In this document: positions 27,297 through 38,643 of the stretch, one piece after another
Layout: the number at the start of each line of letters is the position of its first letter
Position numbering within the stretch: the first letter of the stretch is position 1
Assembly: GCA_963781065.1 (NCBI GenBank)
Contig: CAWAET010000007.1
Coordinates: 310,001-374,000, forward strand
Length of the DNA stretch: 64,000 nucleotides
Source: CALZJC01 sp963781065
GTDB taxonomy: Bacteria; Acidobacteriota; Thermoanaerobaculia; Multivoradales; JAHEKO01
Reading direction: 5' to 3'
The notes under the pieces: model-generated
Database searches by the model: none
Seen by the model: only the letters and a program-made list of their open reading frames with translations
Told to the model about the DNA's origin: nothing
Made by a program: the position numbers and the translations under genes

Positions 27297-27992
27297 TTGA
27301 GCCGCTATCGCTGGCTGCTGTTCGACGCCGACGGCACGCTGTTCGACTACGACACTGCCGAGGCGGTGGCGCTCGAGGCCACCTGGGACGGGCTGGGCCT
27401 GGCCCAGCCGCCCGGTCTGGTGGCCACCTACCGCCGGATCAACGCGGCCCTGTGGAAGGTCTACGAGACCGGCGGCATCACCCAGCCGGCGCTCCAGGTC
27501 GAGCGCTTTGTCCGGCTACTGGCCGAGCTCGAGGATGCGGCCGACCCCGCGGCCCTGAGTCGCGACTATCTGGTGCAACTGGCCCGGCAGACCTTCCTGC
27601 TACCGGGCGCCCGCGAGCTGCTCGAGTGGGCGCGGGACCGCTTTGGGCTGGCCCTCATCACCAACGGCATCCCCGAGGTCCAGCGGCCCCGGATCCGCCG
27701 CTCGGGCTTCGACCGGCTCTTCCCGGTGGTGGTGATCTCGGGCGAGGAGGCAGTGGCCAAGCCGGCGCCGGAGATCTTCGACATCGCCCTGCGGCGGATG
27801 GGCGACCCCGGGCGCGAAGAGATCCTGCTGATCGGCGACAGCCTCAGCTCGGACGTGCGCGGCGGCGTCGACTACGGGATCGACACCTGTTGGTACAACC
27901 CGGCGGGGCTGGAGCTGGGCGACGGGCCGGAGCCGCGGCACGAGATCCGGCAGCTGGCCGAGCTGCGCGGGATCGTCGGCGGCCGCGTTTAG
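27297..27992 (+). CDS. yjjG: HAD-superfamily nucleotidase, YjjG type
   Basis: A 231-residue protein beginning with TTG at 27297. HAD motifs: I 'LLFDADGTLFDYD', II 'LALITNGIPEVQ', III Lys in 'AVAKPAPEIF', IV 'EILLIGDSLSSDVRGGVDYGID'. The 'FDADGTLFDYDxAE' opening and overall length match YjjG-type pyrimidine nucleotidases, which dephosphorylate non-canonical dUMP/UMP-like nucleotides. It is 26 bp after the small barrel gene, and its end overlaps the convergent TPR gene by 4 bp. Confidence 0.88.
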   Translation: MSRYRWLLFDADGTLFDYDTAEAVALEATWDGLGLAQPPGLVATYRRINAALWKVYETGGITQPALQVERFVRLLAELEDAADPAALSRDYLVQLARQTFLLPGARELLEWARDRFGLALITNGIPEVQRPRIRRSGFDRLFPVVVISGEEAVAKPAPEIFDIALRRMGDPGREEILLIGDSLSSDVRGGVDYGIDTCWYNPAGLELGDGPEPRHEIRQLAELRGIVGGRV

Positions 27993-29056
27993 CGGCTGGT
28001 CTCGCGGCGGATCCGCCAGGCGCCGACCTCGCGCACCATGTCGAGGGTCTTCTCGACGGTGTCGCTGAAGCTGTCGGAACGGTAGCTCTGGGTGAAGGTC
28101 ACGCTGGCTTCGCCGGGGCCGGTCTCGCGTACCGTCGACGTCTCGAGATCGACCTTGACCTCGATGAAGGCCGGTGCCGCCAACCGCTGCCGGCGCACCG
28201 TCTCCCAGGCCTGGCGAGACGCATAGCCAGTGGGCTCGAAATCGGCGGCGTAGAAGGCCAGGTACTCCTTGATGCGTTGCTCTGACCAGGCGGCGGCCCA
28301 GGCCGTGACGACGTGCTCGAGCTCGGCACGCGGGCTTTGGGCGGCCGACTGGGCAGCCCCGGGCTCGGGGCTGGGCTCTGCAGCGAGCGCCTGGGACAGG
28401 GCGGCAGGCTGCGTTGTCGGCTCCGCCTCCACACCCATCGTCGGGATAGCCGGCGTGGGAGATGCAGACCCAGTTGTCTGCTCGGGCGGGGGCGTGGGAA
28501 CGACCCCAATTCCCTGCTCTCCGCTGTCGGCGACTGTGGGATCCGGCGGCGGCAGAGGATCGACCCGTGGATACGAGCCAAGCCGATTGGTGAGCGTCAG
28601 CGTTGGGCGCTGGGCACCGGCAACCAGCGGATCGAAGTCCTCATCCGCGGCCGTCAGAAGGATCAACTCGAGGTTGCTCGCCGCCGTCTCGTAGGTCGGG
28701 TAGTGGGTGACGACGTCCTGGAGCGCAGTGATGGCGGCCCAGTCGTCTCCGCCTTGCGCTCGCAAGACCGCCCAGTTGTGGCGCGGCTCGGGCCGATCCG
28801 GGTACTGCTGGCTAAGCTGGCGGAAAGCGCGCGTCGCTTCGACGGTCTTGCCGAGGCTGGCCAGCAGGAAGGCACGCAGGAGCTGACCGGGGAGATCGTC
28901 CGGCGCCAGCTCTGATTCGAGGCGCCGCAGGGCCTCTTTCTTCTTGCCCTGTCCGGCCAGCGCCTCGATAGCGGCCAGATCGATCGCACGGCAAGGCTCG
29001 GCGATCACCCCGGAGAGGGCCAGAACGGCAATCACCAGCCGTGCTGTTCCTGTCAA
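27989..29056 (-). CDS. Exported TPR protein with NTF2-like (Cds6-type) C-terminal domain
   Basis: A 355-residue exported protein: signal peptide (MTGTARLVIAVLALSGVIAEPCRA), TPR-like helices in residues 28-140 ('AFRQLSQQYPDRPEPRHNWAVLRAQ', 'ALQDVVTHYPTYETAASNLELIL'), a Pro/Thr/Glu/Ala-rich linker (160-235), then a domain 'VVTAWAAAWSEQRIKEYLAFYAADFEP', 'VKVDLETSTVR', 'ASVTFTQSYRSDSFSDTVEKTL', 'GAWRIRRE'. The last domain matches the NTF2-like tail found with TPRs and L,D-transpeptidase-associated (Cds6) proteins. It probably acts in the periplasm near the cell wall. Confidence 0.82.
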   Translation of the reverse strand: MTGTARLVIAVLALSGVIAEPCRAIDLAAIEALAGQGKKKEALRRLESELAPDDLPGQLLRAFLLASLGKTVEATRAFRQLSQQYPDRPEPRHNWAVLRAQGGDDWAAITALQDVVTHYPTYETAASNLELILLTAADEDFDPLVAGAQRPTLTLTNRLGSYPRVDPLPPPDPTVADSGEQGIGVVPTPPPEQTTGSASPTPAIPTMGVEAEPTTQPAALSQALAAEPSPEPGAAQSAAQSPRAELEHVVTAWAAAWSEQRIKEYLAFYAADFEPTGYASRQAWETVRRQRLAAPAFIEVKVDLETSTVRETGPGEASVTFTQSYRSDSFSDTVEKTLDMVREVGAWRIRRETSR

Positions 29057-29272
29057 GACCTGCTCCAGCAGGGCGGTCGAACCTCGTGTGAGGCCAAAGA
29101 AACCCGAGACATGCGAGGCTGGAGATTAACATGACGCTGCCTCGCAGGCCACACGACGCGCTCCCGCTGCCAGCGGGTGGTCCTCCGGCAGGAGGGTCTG
29201 ATAGCATTTAGGAAACTACTTGCGGCCCTCTTTGGTGGAAAGAGCGGTGGCCGACGCAGAAGGGGACGAAGG

Positions 29273-31300
29273 ATGACCCACCTGTTGAGAGAGAGTCACC
29301 CGATACTGCGAACCGGGCTGGCATTGGTGGTGCTCCTGGGAGCCCCGGCATCGTTTGCAGCTCAACAAGCAGAAGGGGGCTTGGCGGAGGCCGCGCAGAT
29401 CGTAGAGGGAGACGCCGAGAAGAAGAAGGAGGCCGAGACGAAGGCCGCCGAGCCGCCACAGGACTTGGCGGACCAACCGATTCCAACAAGGTACTTCGGT
29501 TCCAACCTTCCTTCCACCGCGCCCGGCTACCAGGGCGTCGAGCCCGGCGGGGAGTACATTATTGATGCGGCGAGCCAGACCTGGAAGGACGAGAACGGGC
29601 AGAAGGTGAAGTTGCCGTTCGACGTTCCTTTTGTCGTCAAAGGCAAGGTCAAAGAGGGCATCACCGCAGTGCAAGGCCGGTTCGTGGAGTTCGCCAAGAC
29701 GCCCGACTGCCCGGGTCTGTTCGCCATCGAGAGGTTCGATTTCGACTGGGAGGATCCGCCCCGGGTCAGGGAGATCGAGATTCGACCTAGCTCACCGGCG
29801 AGGCCGATAGAGAAGACCGAGTGGATTACCGGCTTCGTCTCGGGCGACGGGGACAAACGCTTCTTCCAGGTCGAGATGTTGCCTCTCAGGCCGAACCGGT
29901 TCTACTGCTTTCAATTCGCTCAGAGCGGGCAGCTGAACGACGCCGACGAGAAGGCAGTGCGAAAGCGCTTCAGGGTAGCCATAGACCAGGAGCTGCGCAA
30001 GCCGGCATATGAAGGCAAGGCGCAGGTTGGGTCCAGCGAAAGGACGATCATCCCGATCGCGACGCTCAAGGACTACGAGGAGTTTCGGCTTGCATTGAGA
30101 GTTCTCCTCGAGGACCTGATCGAGCCTCCGCGCGCGCTCAAGATCAAGCGGGGCTCGTTCTTCGATCCCTTCACGCCCTATGGTGCGCTCGACGACGCCT
30201 ACAAGGACGAGGTGGATGCCATCCTCAACCAACAGGACGATGCCTACGATCTCTTCGACAACCTGGGGAAGAAATCGGAGGACGCCGCGACGATCTTCCT
30301 GCTGGCCAGAGAGGAAGCGTACGGCCCGGATGACTTGAGCATCAGCCAGATCCTCCGCAGGGCGGATAGCGTGCCGAGGGCGAAGGCAAGGCTCGCCACC
30401 GTCGAGCAGGAGACCGGCTACGATCTCGTAAAGCTGTTCGACATCGGCGGCGCGACGACCAGCCAGCAGATCAGGGTTCTCACCCGCGGTCTGCGCACCG
30501 GCGAGGAAGACTCCTGGAACCAGGTCTTCTCCGTACCCAAGGCGCAATTGCTGCAAGATCGTCTGGACAATCTGTATCGACTGTCGTCGGCGGTGGCGGC
30601 GGTAAACGAGATCGCCGAGCTGGTGGGTGAAGATCCACAGGAGCTCGAGAGCAAGAGAGACGAGGACGTGGCCCTCGCGGACGACATCAGCGACATCACC
30701 CAGAACCTGGGCATTCGCGGTACCGAGCTCGGTGCCGTTGCCTACCTGATGGCGTTGCAACCTTTTGCGCTGGAGCGGGCCAGGCTCATCGACAACCTGC
30801 TTGAAGCCCTGCTGGTCGAGGTCCGGAGGGTGGTGACGATCGGTGGCAGTACCGTCGCCGACTACAATACCCGTGCGATCTGGTACATGAGCGCGGACCT
30901 CGGTTTCGGTGTCTCCTCCGAGACGGAGGACCTCTTCACCTACGTTGGCTGGAACATCTATTTGCGGCCGGTGAACAAGAAGGCACTGCTGTCCTGGCCC
31001 GGCCGGCCGTTCACGCTGCGCGAGGAGTTCCTGCGCAGATTCTCTTTTACTCTTGGCGTCGTTCAGAGCGGCTTCAAGGAGGAGCCGGGCAGGATCGAGG
31101 GCGTGATCGGCAATAGCGCGGCCCTGGTCGGTGCCGGTTTCCGGATCAATGATTCCCTGCGGCTCAGTGTCGGCGGGATGGTATTCGAGGGCCAAGACCC
31201 GAGCCCGCTGATCAGCACGACCCGGTTGAACTGGTCCCCTTACGTTGCCCTGTCGGTCGACTGGAACGCGTCGAAGACGTTCGCGAAGATCTTGCCCTAA
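29273..31300 (+). CDS. Large exported protein of unknown family
   Basis: A 675-residue protein from ATG 29273 (signal peptide TGLALVVLLGAPASFA); an upstream in-frame start at 29177 adds a basic stretch before the signal and is unlikely. The mature protein has a charged Glu/Lys/Ala linker ('EKKKEAETKAAEPP'), a beta-rich part (100-260), a mostly helical middle (260-520), and a C-terminal strand-rich region ('WYMSADLGFGVSS', 'VGWNIYLRPV', 'SLRLSVGGMVF', 'YVALSVDW') that looks like a membrane-associated or barrel-like end. I do not recognise the family. It is followed 21 bp later by the HTH fusion and then by an Ig-like lipoprotein, a likely three-gene operon. Confidence 0.75.
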   Translation: MTHLLRESHPILRTGLALVVLLGAPASFAAQQAEGGLAEAAQIVEGDAEKKKEAETKAAEPPQDLADQPIPTRYFGSNLPSTAPGYQGVEPGGEYIIDAASQTWKDENGQKVKLPFDVPFVVKGKVKEGITAVQGRFVEFAKTPDCPGLFAIERFDFDWEDPPRVREIEIRPSSPARPIEKTEWITGFVSGDGDKRFFQVEMLPLRPNRFYCFQFAQSGQLNDADEKAVRKRFRVAIDQELRKPAYEGKAQVGSSERTIIPIATLKDYEEFRLALRVLLEDLIEPPRALKIKRGSFFDPFTPYGALDDAYKDEVDAILNQQDDAYDLFDNLGKKSEDAATIFLLAREEAYGPDDLSISQILRRADSVPRAKARLATVEQETGYDLVKLFDIGGATTSQQIRVLTRGLRTGEEDSWNQVFSVPKAQLLQDRLDNLYRLSSAVAAVNEIAELVGEDPQELESKRDEDVALADDISDITQNLGIRGTELGAVAYLMALQPFALERARLIDNLLEALLVEVRRVVTIGGSTVADYNTRAIWYMSADLGFGVSSETEDLFTYVGWNIYLRPVNKKALLSWPGRPFTLREEFLRRFSFTLGVVQSGFKEEPGRIEGVIGNSAALVGAGFRINDSLRLSVGGMVFEGQDPSPLISTTRLNWSPYVALSVDWNASKTFAKILP

Positions 31301-31321
31301 CCGAGAAGCGGAGGAGAGCCC

Positions 31322-31909
31322 ATGGCCATCACCCTCAAACCGAGTTCCTTCAAGATCAAGGCGCCGGGCGAACCCCTGGCCAGCCCCCAGCTGCCGCCGC
31401 ACGGAGGAGACGTCAATGCCAGCTTCAGCGTCTCCATGAGCAACAAGAAGCGCAAGCTCAAGGCCGTGGTGGGAATCTTCCCCGACTCCTACGTTTTGGC
31501 GGGAGGCGCATCGGAGCAGGAGGCGATCTTCGACTGTCGTGGCGAAAGCGGCAACTTCGCGACCTATCGGATGGGCGTGGAGATCCGCAGGAGCGGAACC
31601 GAAACCGTGGAGACGCTGAAGATGTCGCTGGAGGTGCGAGAGTTGAGCTCCAAGCTGCTTCCCGTGAAGGGCAGCAGCCCCTTGACCGCGGGCACGACGA
31701 TCAGGATCCGCCGGTCGACAGACGACGAGAGGGCGTCACTGGCCGAGACCCTGGTAGACCTCAGGACCTCGAGGGGGAAGACCCAGGCTGAGGCCGCGGC
31801 GTATTCAGGCCTCAGTGTCTCGACGATCTCCCGGGCGGAACGAGGCTTGTCCGTCAGCGATGAGTCGCTCGCAACGATCATGGCGAAGCTCAAAGAGCTC
31901 CAAGGGTAG
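31322..31909 (+). CDS. Unknown N-terminal domain fused to XRE-type helix-turn-helix
   Basis: A 195-residue protein with no signal peptide. Residues 1-135 are strand-rich and unrecognised ('FSVSMSNKKRKLKAVVGIFPDSYVLAGG', 'ATYRMGVEIRRSG', 'TTIRIRRS'). Residues 140-193 are a clear Cro/XRE helix-turn-helix: 'LAETLVDLRTSRGKTQAEAAAYSGLSVSTISRAERG'. A DNA-binding domain at the C-terminus of a beta-rich domain is an uncommon arrangement. It is placed between two genes for exported proteins with short gaps (21 and 7 bp), suggesting the cluster's own regulator or a cytoplasmic sensor. Confidence 0.8.
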   Translation: MAITLKPSSFKIKAPGEPLASPQLPPHGGDVNASFSVSMSNKKRKLKAVVGIFPDSYVLAGGASEQEAIFDCRGESGNFATYRMGVEIRRSGTETVETLKMSLEVRELSSKLLPVKGSSPLTAGTTIRIRRSTDDERASLAETLVDLRTSRGKTQAEAAAYSGLSVSTISRAERGLSVSDESLATIMAKLKELQG

Positions 31910-31916
31910 GCTCGAG

Positions 31917-33341
31917 ATGTCCGTCCCACGGTACAGAGCGCTCGTTCTTCTCGGTTTCTTGATGGCCGGCCTGGGCGCTTGCGGCCGGAAGATCGACCGG
32001 GGCGACTACCTCCCTTCGTCGCCAGCGTTCCAGGGGGCATTGCAGATCGTCCTGGCGGCGTTGTCGGTGCCGGCGGACGGCGCCTCGACCGTTAGGATCG
32101 AGGCTCAGATCAGTCCCGACGCCGACGCCGACAAGCGCACCGTCCGCTTCCAGACCACGCTGGGCACCTGGGTGGATCCCACGACGAAGGAAGACAAGGG
32201 TGTTTCCGTCGACCGGCAGGCCGATACCGCGGGGCAGGCGGCTGCGTTTCTGAAGGCCGCCGCCGAAGCCGGCGTCGCCGTGGTCACGGTTTCGGTGGTC
32301 GGCAAGAACAGCGACAACGTCGAGACCATCCTGGCCACCACCACCGGCGAGGTGACGTTCACCCAGGTCGAGGGGAGGCTGTCGCTGACCCTGGATCCGC
32401 TGTCCGGGTCGACCTTCGCCGACGGCGTGTCGCCGATCACCGTCGAGGCGACGATCAGCGCCGAATCCCCAGCGTCCTGGAACCAGGTGAACTTCACCAC
32501 CGATGCCGGGAAGTTCTCCGACGGAAGCCAGGCGAGGATGAAGGTGCCGACCGACTCCAACCGGGTCGCCCGGGTCCAGCTGACCAGCGTCGACGTGATC
32601 TCGGGCACCGTCACCGCCACCATCGAGCAGTTCCCGTCGATCAGTGTCTCCGAGCTGATCGCCTTCGATCAGCGCAACCCGGACGCGGTCCGGATCGGCA
32701 CCTCCACCAACAACGTGCCGGCGGACGGCGCGACCGAGATCAGCGTCTTTGCCGACATCGCCGCCGGGATCCAGAATCGCGTGGTGACCTTCACCACGAC
32801 CGGCGGCAAGTTCGTTGGCGGCACTGGCGCCGATATGCAGACGATCACCGCCACTCCCGACGCCAGCAACCGGGCGACGGTGCGGTTGATGGCCGACACG
32901 ACCATCAAGCAGGTGCTGCTCAAGGCGCAGATCACGCTCAACGACGACAGCACCGTCCAAAGCTCGGACAAGCTGATCGACTTCGTCCGCGCGCTGCCGG
33001 ACTTCATCGTGCTGAGTCTCTCGGCGACCCCGCCGTTCGTGCCGCCGGCAGTTTCGGTCACCATCTCCGCGACCCTCACCCGGGACATCGGCGACGTGTC
33101 GCCGAGCACGGTGGTCGACTACACGGTCATGCTGGCCGACGGCAGTTCCATCACTGACATGGAGTTCAGCGACGTCACCCGCAGCGAAGAGGTCGGCGGC
33201 GAGCAGGTGTCCACGGCGAAGCTCAACTGGGGCCTGGCCGACATCAGCGCCGACCCGGTCGTGCTCGTCACCGCCAAGGTCGGCGGCAAGAGCGCCTCGA
33301 CATCGTTCAAGATCTGCAACGACGGGGCCTGCGCGCCGTAG
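31917..33341 (+). CDS. Lipoprotein with repeated Ig-like (invasin/Big-type) domains
   Basis: A 474-residue lipoprotein from ATG 31917 with lipobox LMAGLGAC. At least three Ig-like repeats follow, each opening with the 'S-V-P-A-D-G-A-S/T' pattern typical of Big_1/invasin domains: 'LSVPADGASTVRIEAQI', 'FADGVSPITVEATI', 'NNVPADGATEISVFADI'. Each has 'VxFxTTxGxF/W' strands ('VRFQTTLGTW', 'VNFTTDAGKF', 'VTFTTTGGKF'). A fourth region ('PFVPPAVSVTISATL') ends the protein with two cysteines. Likely a surface or periplasmic adhesion or scaffold protein. It is third in the cluster, 7 bp after the HTH fusion. Confidence 0.87.
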   Translation: MSVPRYRALVLLGFLMAGLGACGRKIDRGDYLPSSPAFQGALQIVLAALSVPADGASTVRIEAQISPDADADKRTVRFQTTLGTWVDPTTKEDKGVSVDRQADTAGQAAAFLKAAAEAGVAVVTVSVVGKNSDNVETILATTTGEVTFTQVEGRLSLTLDPLSGSTFADGVSPITVEATISAESPASWNQVNFTTDAGKFSDGSQARMKVPTDSNRVARVQLTSVDVISGTVTATIEQFPSISVSELIAFDQRNPDAVRIGTSTNNVPADGATEISVFADIAAGIQNRVVTFTTTGGKFVGGTGADMQTITATPDASNRATVRLMADTTIKQVLLKAQITLNDDSTVQSSDKLIDFVRALPDFIVLSLSATPPFVPPAVSVTISATLTRDIGDVSPSTVVDYTVMLADGSSITDMEFSDVTRSEEVGGEQVSTAKLNWGLADISADPVVLVTAKVGGKSASTSFKICNDGACAP

Positions 33342-33456
33342 CGGACGCGGTGAAGATCTCGTAGGCCCTGCAGTCGGGCTCTAATCCCGTGCCACTGGCG
33401 GGTCGTTGACCGTCGGTCTGGTACTCGGCCGGCCGTTGCAGTCGCGGCGGACCGGC

Positions 33457-34435
33457 TCACCCGCTGCTGACGCCGGGCCCCGATGAGAAACTCCACCACC
33501 GCCCGCACGAACGCCTCCGGCTCCTCGAGCGGCGCGAAGTGGCCGCTGTTCTCGAAGACCCGGTACTCGGCGTCGGCGAGCCCGGCGCTCATCTCCTCGG
33601 CGCGCTCGGCGGGCAGGAGGTCGTGGGCGCCGGCCGCCACCAGGCTGCGGACAGGGATCGCAGGCAGCTTCTCGGTCAGGTCCCAGATCGGCAGCTCGCG
33701 CTGCGAGTAGGCGCCGTGGCGGTAGCTGAACTCGGCCTCGGCCCAGGCTCGCGCCAGCGCCTCGCGGCCGGCCGCGGCATCGGCGAACAGGTTGGGGTAG
33801 GCCTCTTCCAGGCTGTAGCGGCGGAACCGCCGGGTGCGCCAGTCGTCGTCGACGTCCTCACGCGCCAAATCCCCCCGCAGCGACTCGGAGGCGGCGTTCC
33901 ACTCCGGGTAGTCCTCGTCGAAGGTGGCGAAGTCCTCGACCGCCACCCGGGCGACGCCGTGCAGGAAGATCGCCGAGTCGAGAGTCTCGGGCTTCTGCGC
34001 GGCCAGCAAGATCAGGTTCGTGGCGCCGTTGGACCAGCCGATGGCGTTGACCCGCTCGAGCCCGAGATGGCGGCGCAGGGCGTCGAAGTCGTCGCGCACC
34101 GCCTCGAGCGACATGTCGGTCTCCTCGACCACCGGGCCGGACCCGCCCATGCCGCGCGGGTCGAAGTAGACCATCGTCAGATGCTGCTCGAGCGGCCGGT
34201 AGAGGGCGCGCAGCCCGGCCAGGCTGAGGCCCCAGGAGTTGGGCACGGTCATCAGCACCGGGCCCGAGCCGTGGACCTCGTAGTGGATCTCGCGGCCGTC
34301 CAGGTTGGCGGTGAAGGAGCCGTTCTCGAGGCTGGTCGCGGCAGCTGGTGTGGAGCCGGCCTGTTGCGCCTCGGCGGCCAAGGCGAGGACGGTCAAGACG
34401 ACGAAGAGTATGTGAACGACGTTTCGCTGTGTCAT
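33457..34435 (-). CDS. Exported alpha/beta hydrolase (probable frameshift at C-terminus)
   Basis: About 325 residues. A signal peptide (MTQRNVVHILFVVLTVLALAAEA) precedes an alpha/beta-hydrolase fold close to proline iminopeptidases: 'MTVPNSWGLSLAGLRALYRPL', 'VYFDPRGMGGSG', nucleophile elbow 'AIGWSNGA', acid 'AAGAHDLLP' and His 'NSGHFAPLEEPEAF'. As written the frame runs past the expected end ('VVEFLIGARRQQ') to 33119, across the Ig-like lipoprotein gene. Dropping one base in the G/C run near 33480 ends it at TGA 33457 ('EFLIGPGVSSG'), a natural length. ATG 34435 is chosen because the signal peptide begins there. Confidence 0.83.
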
Positions 34436-34480
34436 GGCGCCGAGCCTAACAAGAGCGAATGCCTGCTCCAAAGGCTCGGC

Positions 34481-35080
34481 TCAGCGGGGAATCAGTCGGC
34501 TGGGCACCGCCCGCATGTAGGCCTCGTACTCATCCCCAAAGCGCTCTCGCAGCTCACGCTCCTCGATCAGAATGACGAGATAGAAGGCGGGCGCCACGGC
34601 GACCGCCAGGATCCAGATCGCCGGGTAGTTGATCAGGCACGCCCAGCCGAAGACGCCCAGGATCACAGACAGGTACCGCGGGTGGCGCAGGCGTGCGTAG
34701 ATGCCGCCGGTGAGCAACCGGCCCGGGTCCCGGCCCAGCTCGGGAGCGCCGAGCAGCGTGCTGAGCTTCAGGTGGCGGCGGCATTGGATCTCCACCCAGA
34801 TCGCGGCGCCGTAGAGCATCAGGCCGAGAGCCGCCAGCCACCAGAAGAACGGCCAGCGCGTTGCCAGCAGCGGCTCGCGGACCTGGAGGATCAGGTACAC
34901 GACGCCGAGGCAGATGACCGCCACGACGGTGTAGGCGACCACCGGCCCACGCCTCCGCCAGAAACCGGCGAACGGGTGGATCAGCAGCCAGAAGAGCACC
35001 GCCGCCGGAAAGACCGCCAGCATGAAGGCGGCCAGCCAGTAGCCCGCCCCGGTCAGGAAGCTCGTTATCGATTCGGTCAT
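34481..35080 (-). CDS. Isoprenylcysteine methyltransferase-like (NnrU/PEMT-type) membrane protein
   Basis: A 199-residue integral membrane protein with five or six helices. The C-terminal signature of the isoprenylcysteine carboxyl methyltransferase family is clear: 'LLTGGIYARLRHPRYLSVILGVFGWACL' and 'EERELRERFGDEYEAYMRAVPSRLIP', which form the S-adenosylmethionine site. Bacterial members methylate lipids or small molecules, and the true substrate is unknown. The ATG at 35080 (MTESITSFLTG) begins the first hydrophobic segment; longer frames are not membrane-like. Confidence 0.88.
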   Translation of the reverse strand: MTESITSFLTGAGYWLAAFMLAVFPAAVLFWLLIHPFAGFWRRRGPVVAYTVVAVICLGVVYLILQVREPLLATRWPFFWWLAALGLMLYGAAIWVEIQCRRHLKLSTLLGAPELGRDPGRLLTGGIYARLRHPRYLSVILGVFGWACLINYPAIWILAVAVAPAFYLVILIEERELRERFGDEYEAYMRAVPSRLIPR

Positions 35081-35108
35081 CACAGGCTCTGGAAGTGCGG
35101 CGGATCCG

Positions 35109-37017
35109 TTACCAGGCCAGCCCGTAGTCCTCGCCGTAGTCGGAGGCGCCGCCCCACATGGTGCCATGCCGGCGGTCGAAGTAGATGGCGGTGATCGGCC
35201 CCGAGGTCCGCCGCCGGCTCTCCACCCGGTAGCCCATGCCGCGCAGCTTGGCCCGCACCCAGTCCGGCACGTCCTCGCGCAGCACCAGCCGCCCCGGCTC
35301 GGACGTGTGGGCGCCGAAGCTCGACTGCATCTGGTAGCTGACGATGTTGGCCGCCTCGGCCGCCTGCTGCACGTTCATGTCGAACTCGACGACGTTCAGG
35401 AAGAACTGGAGCAGGTTCTGGTCCTGGGTGTCGCCGCCCTGGACGGCGAACGACAGGTAGGGCTTGCCGTCTCGCAGGGCCATGCCGGGGGTCAGGGTGG
35501 CCCGCGGCCGCTTGCCGGGCTCGGGCAGGTTGTAGGGGTTGAGCCGCGGGTCGAGGACGAAGCTCTGCATCCGCTGCGACAGGCCGACCCCGGTGCTGCC
35601 GGCGACGACCGCCGGGATCCAGCCGCCGCTGGGCGTCACCGAGACCACCCAGCCGTCGGCGTCGGCGGCCTGGATCGAGGTGGTGCCGGCGGTGAAAGCC
35701 TCCTCCTGGCTCATCATCAGGCTCTGCTGCCAGCCGCCCTCGCCTTCGGCCTCGCCGGTGGGCGGGATCGGCGTCCAGCGCTCGAGCAGCTCGCGAAAGG
35801 GATTCTCGCCGCCCTGGAACGGGTAGGGGTCGCCGGGTTTGGCGTCGGCGTTGTTGCGCTCCCAGTCGATGGTCTCGAACCGGGCGCGGGCGTACTCCTT
35901 GGACAGCAGGCCCGCGATCGGCTCCGCCGGCGGGTAGTAGGGGTCGCCGTAGTAGAAGTCGCGGTCGGCGAAGGCGAGGTTCATCGCCTGGTAGAGGGCG
36001 TGGACGTAGCTGGCCGAGTTGTAGCCCAGCGCCGCGAGGTCCAGGTTCTCGAGGATGTTGAGCGCCTGCAGCATCACCGGCCCCTGCACCCAGTGGGTGA
36101 GCTTGTAGACCTCGATTCCCTTGTAGTTGGTGCTCACCGGCGCCTCGAGCTCGACCTGCCACCCGTCCAGGTCCTGCCATGGTGATCAGCCCGCCCTGCT
36201 CGCGGGTCGAGCGCACCAGCTCGCGCGCGATGTCGCCGCGATAGAAGCGGTCGTAGGCGGCCTGGATCGCCGCCTCGCGGCTCTTGCCCGCGGCCAGCGC
36301 CTGGCGCTCGGCCTCGACCAGCCGGCGCAGCGTCGCCGCCAGGTCGGGTTGCCGGAAGATCTCGCCCGCCCGGGGCGCCGCCCGGCAGTCGGCCGCGGCA
36401 TCCTCGGCCCGGCAGGCCTCGAGGTGGGGCAGGAAGACGGCTCGCGAGTAGGGCCACTCGGCCAGCATGGCGCGCCGGCGCTCCATGTTGTCGGCCTGCG
36501 AGGCCTCGATCGGATAGCCGTCGGCCATCTCGATCGCCGGCGCCAGGACCTCGGCCAGGCTCAGCCGGCCCCATTCGGCCAGCATGGTCATCAGACCGCC
36601 GGGCGTGCCCGGCGTGACTGCCGCCAGCGGTCCGAACTCGGGCGGGTAGGGGTCGCCCCGCTGTCTGAAGAACTCCACCGTCGCGCCGGTGGGCGCCACG
36701 CCGAGGGCATTGACCCCGATCACCTTGCCGGTCTCGGGGTTGTAGACCAGCGCCTGGGTCTCGCCGCCCCAGCCCAGCGTGTCCCACATGGTCGAGGTGG
36801 CGGCCAGCATGGCGCAGGCGGCGTCGACCGCGTTGCCGCCCCGGGCAAAGGTCAGCGCGCCGGCGGTGGCCGCCAGCGGCTTGCCGGTGACGGCGACCCA
36901 GTGGCTGCCGTGCAGCACCGGTTTGACGGTGCGCTGGGCGACGAGCTCCCGGCCGGGCCCGAGCAGGGTGATCGCCAGTCCGAGGCTGGCGGTGAGACGA
37001 GAGACGTTGCGTGGCAT
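35109..37017 (-). CDS. Gamma-glutamyltransferase family protein (frameshifted)
   Basis: About 635 residues when one extra base at 36177 is removed. A signal peptide (LTASLGLAITLLGPGRELVAQ) is followed by the large subunit: 'GNAVDAACAMLAATSTMWDTLGWGGE', 'GVNALGVAPTGATVEFFRQRG', 'AVTPGTPGGLMTMLAEWGRL'. The maturation/catalytic region is 'GTTSIQAADADGWVVSVTPSGG', in which Thr is the Ntn nucleophile, then 'GMALRDGKPYLSFAVQGGDTQDQNLLQFFLN'. The frames join at 'LITM-QDLDGWQVELEAPV'. Such enzymes transfer or hydrolyse gamma-glutamyl groups in the periplasm. The second Thr of the usual T-T-H is followed by Ser here, so the substrate may differ from glutathione. Confidence 0.88.
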
Positions 37018-37268
37018 GGGGATCCTCATTGGGTGGGCGACCTCTATCGTACGGGATCGCGCCGGTGGCGCCGCAACCCGGAGCCGGGAGGTGCGGGCGC
37101 GACGCGGGTAGGGGGGCCAGCCGTCCCGCGGGAGTTGGATTCCCACCCCTGCGGGCGGCGCGGCCGCGCTCGACTGGACGGATACTCAGACACCCAGGGC
37201 CGTTGGGCCCTTCATCAGTTCTTTTCCACCCTTTTGCGGTCGTGGAGTGCCCACGGAAGGAGGCCGAT

Positions 37269-38591
<1,323 letters not shown>

Positions 38592-38643
38592 CCCGGCGGC
38601 GAGAGCCGATGGTCTGGTCGGGCCGGGTGGCGCCGTAACGATC

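Noticed and set aside
33119..33456. Hydrolase C-terminal extension of about 110 residues
   Set aside because: Lies wholly after the natural family end and antisense to the Ig-like lipoprotein gene; best explained by one extra base removing the stop at 33457.
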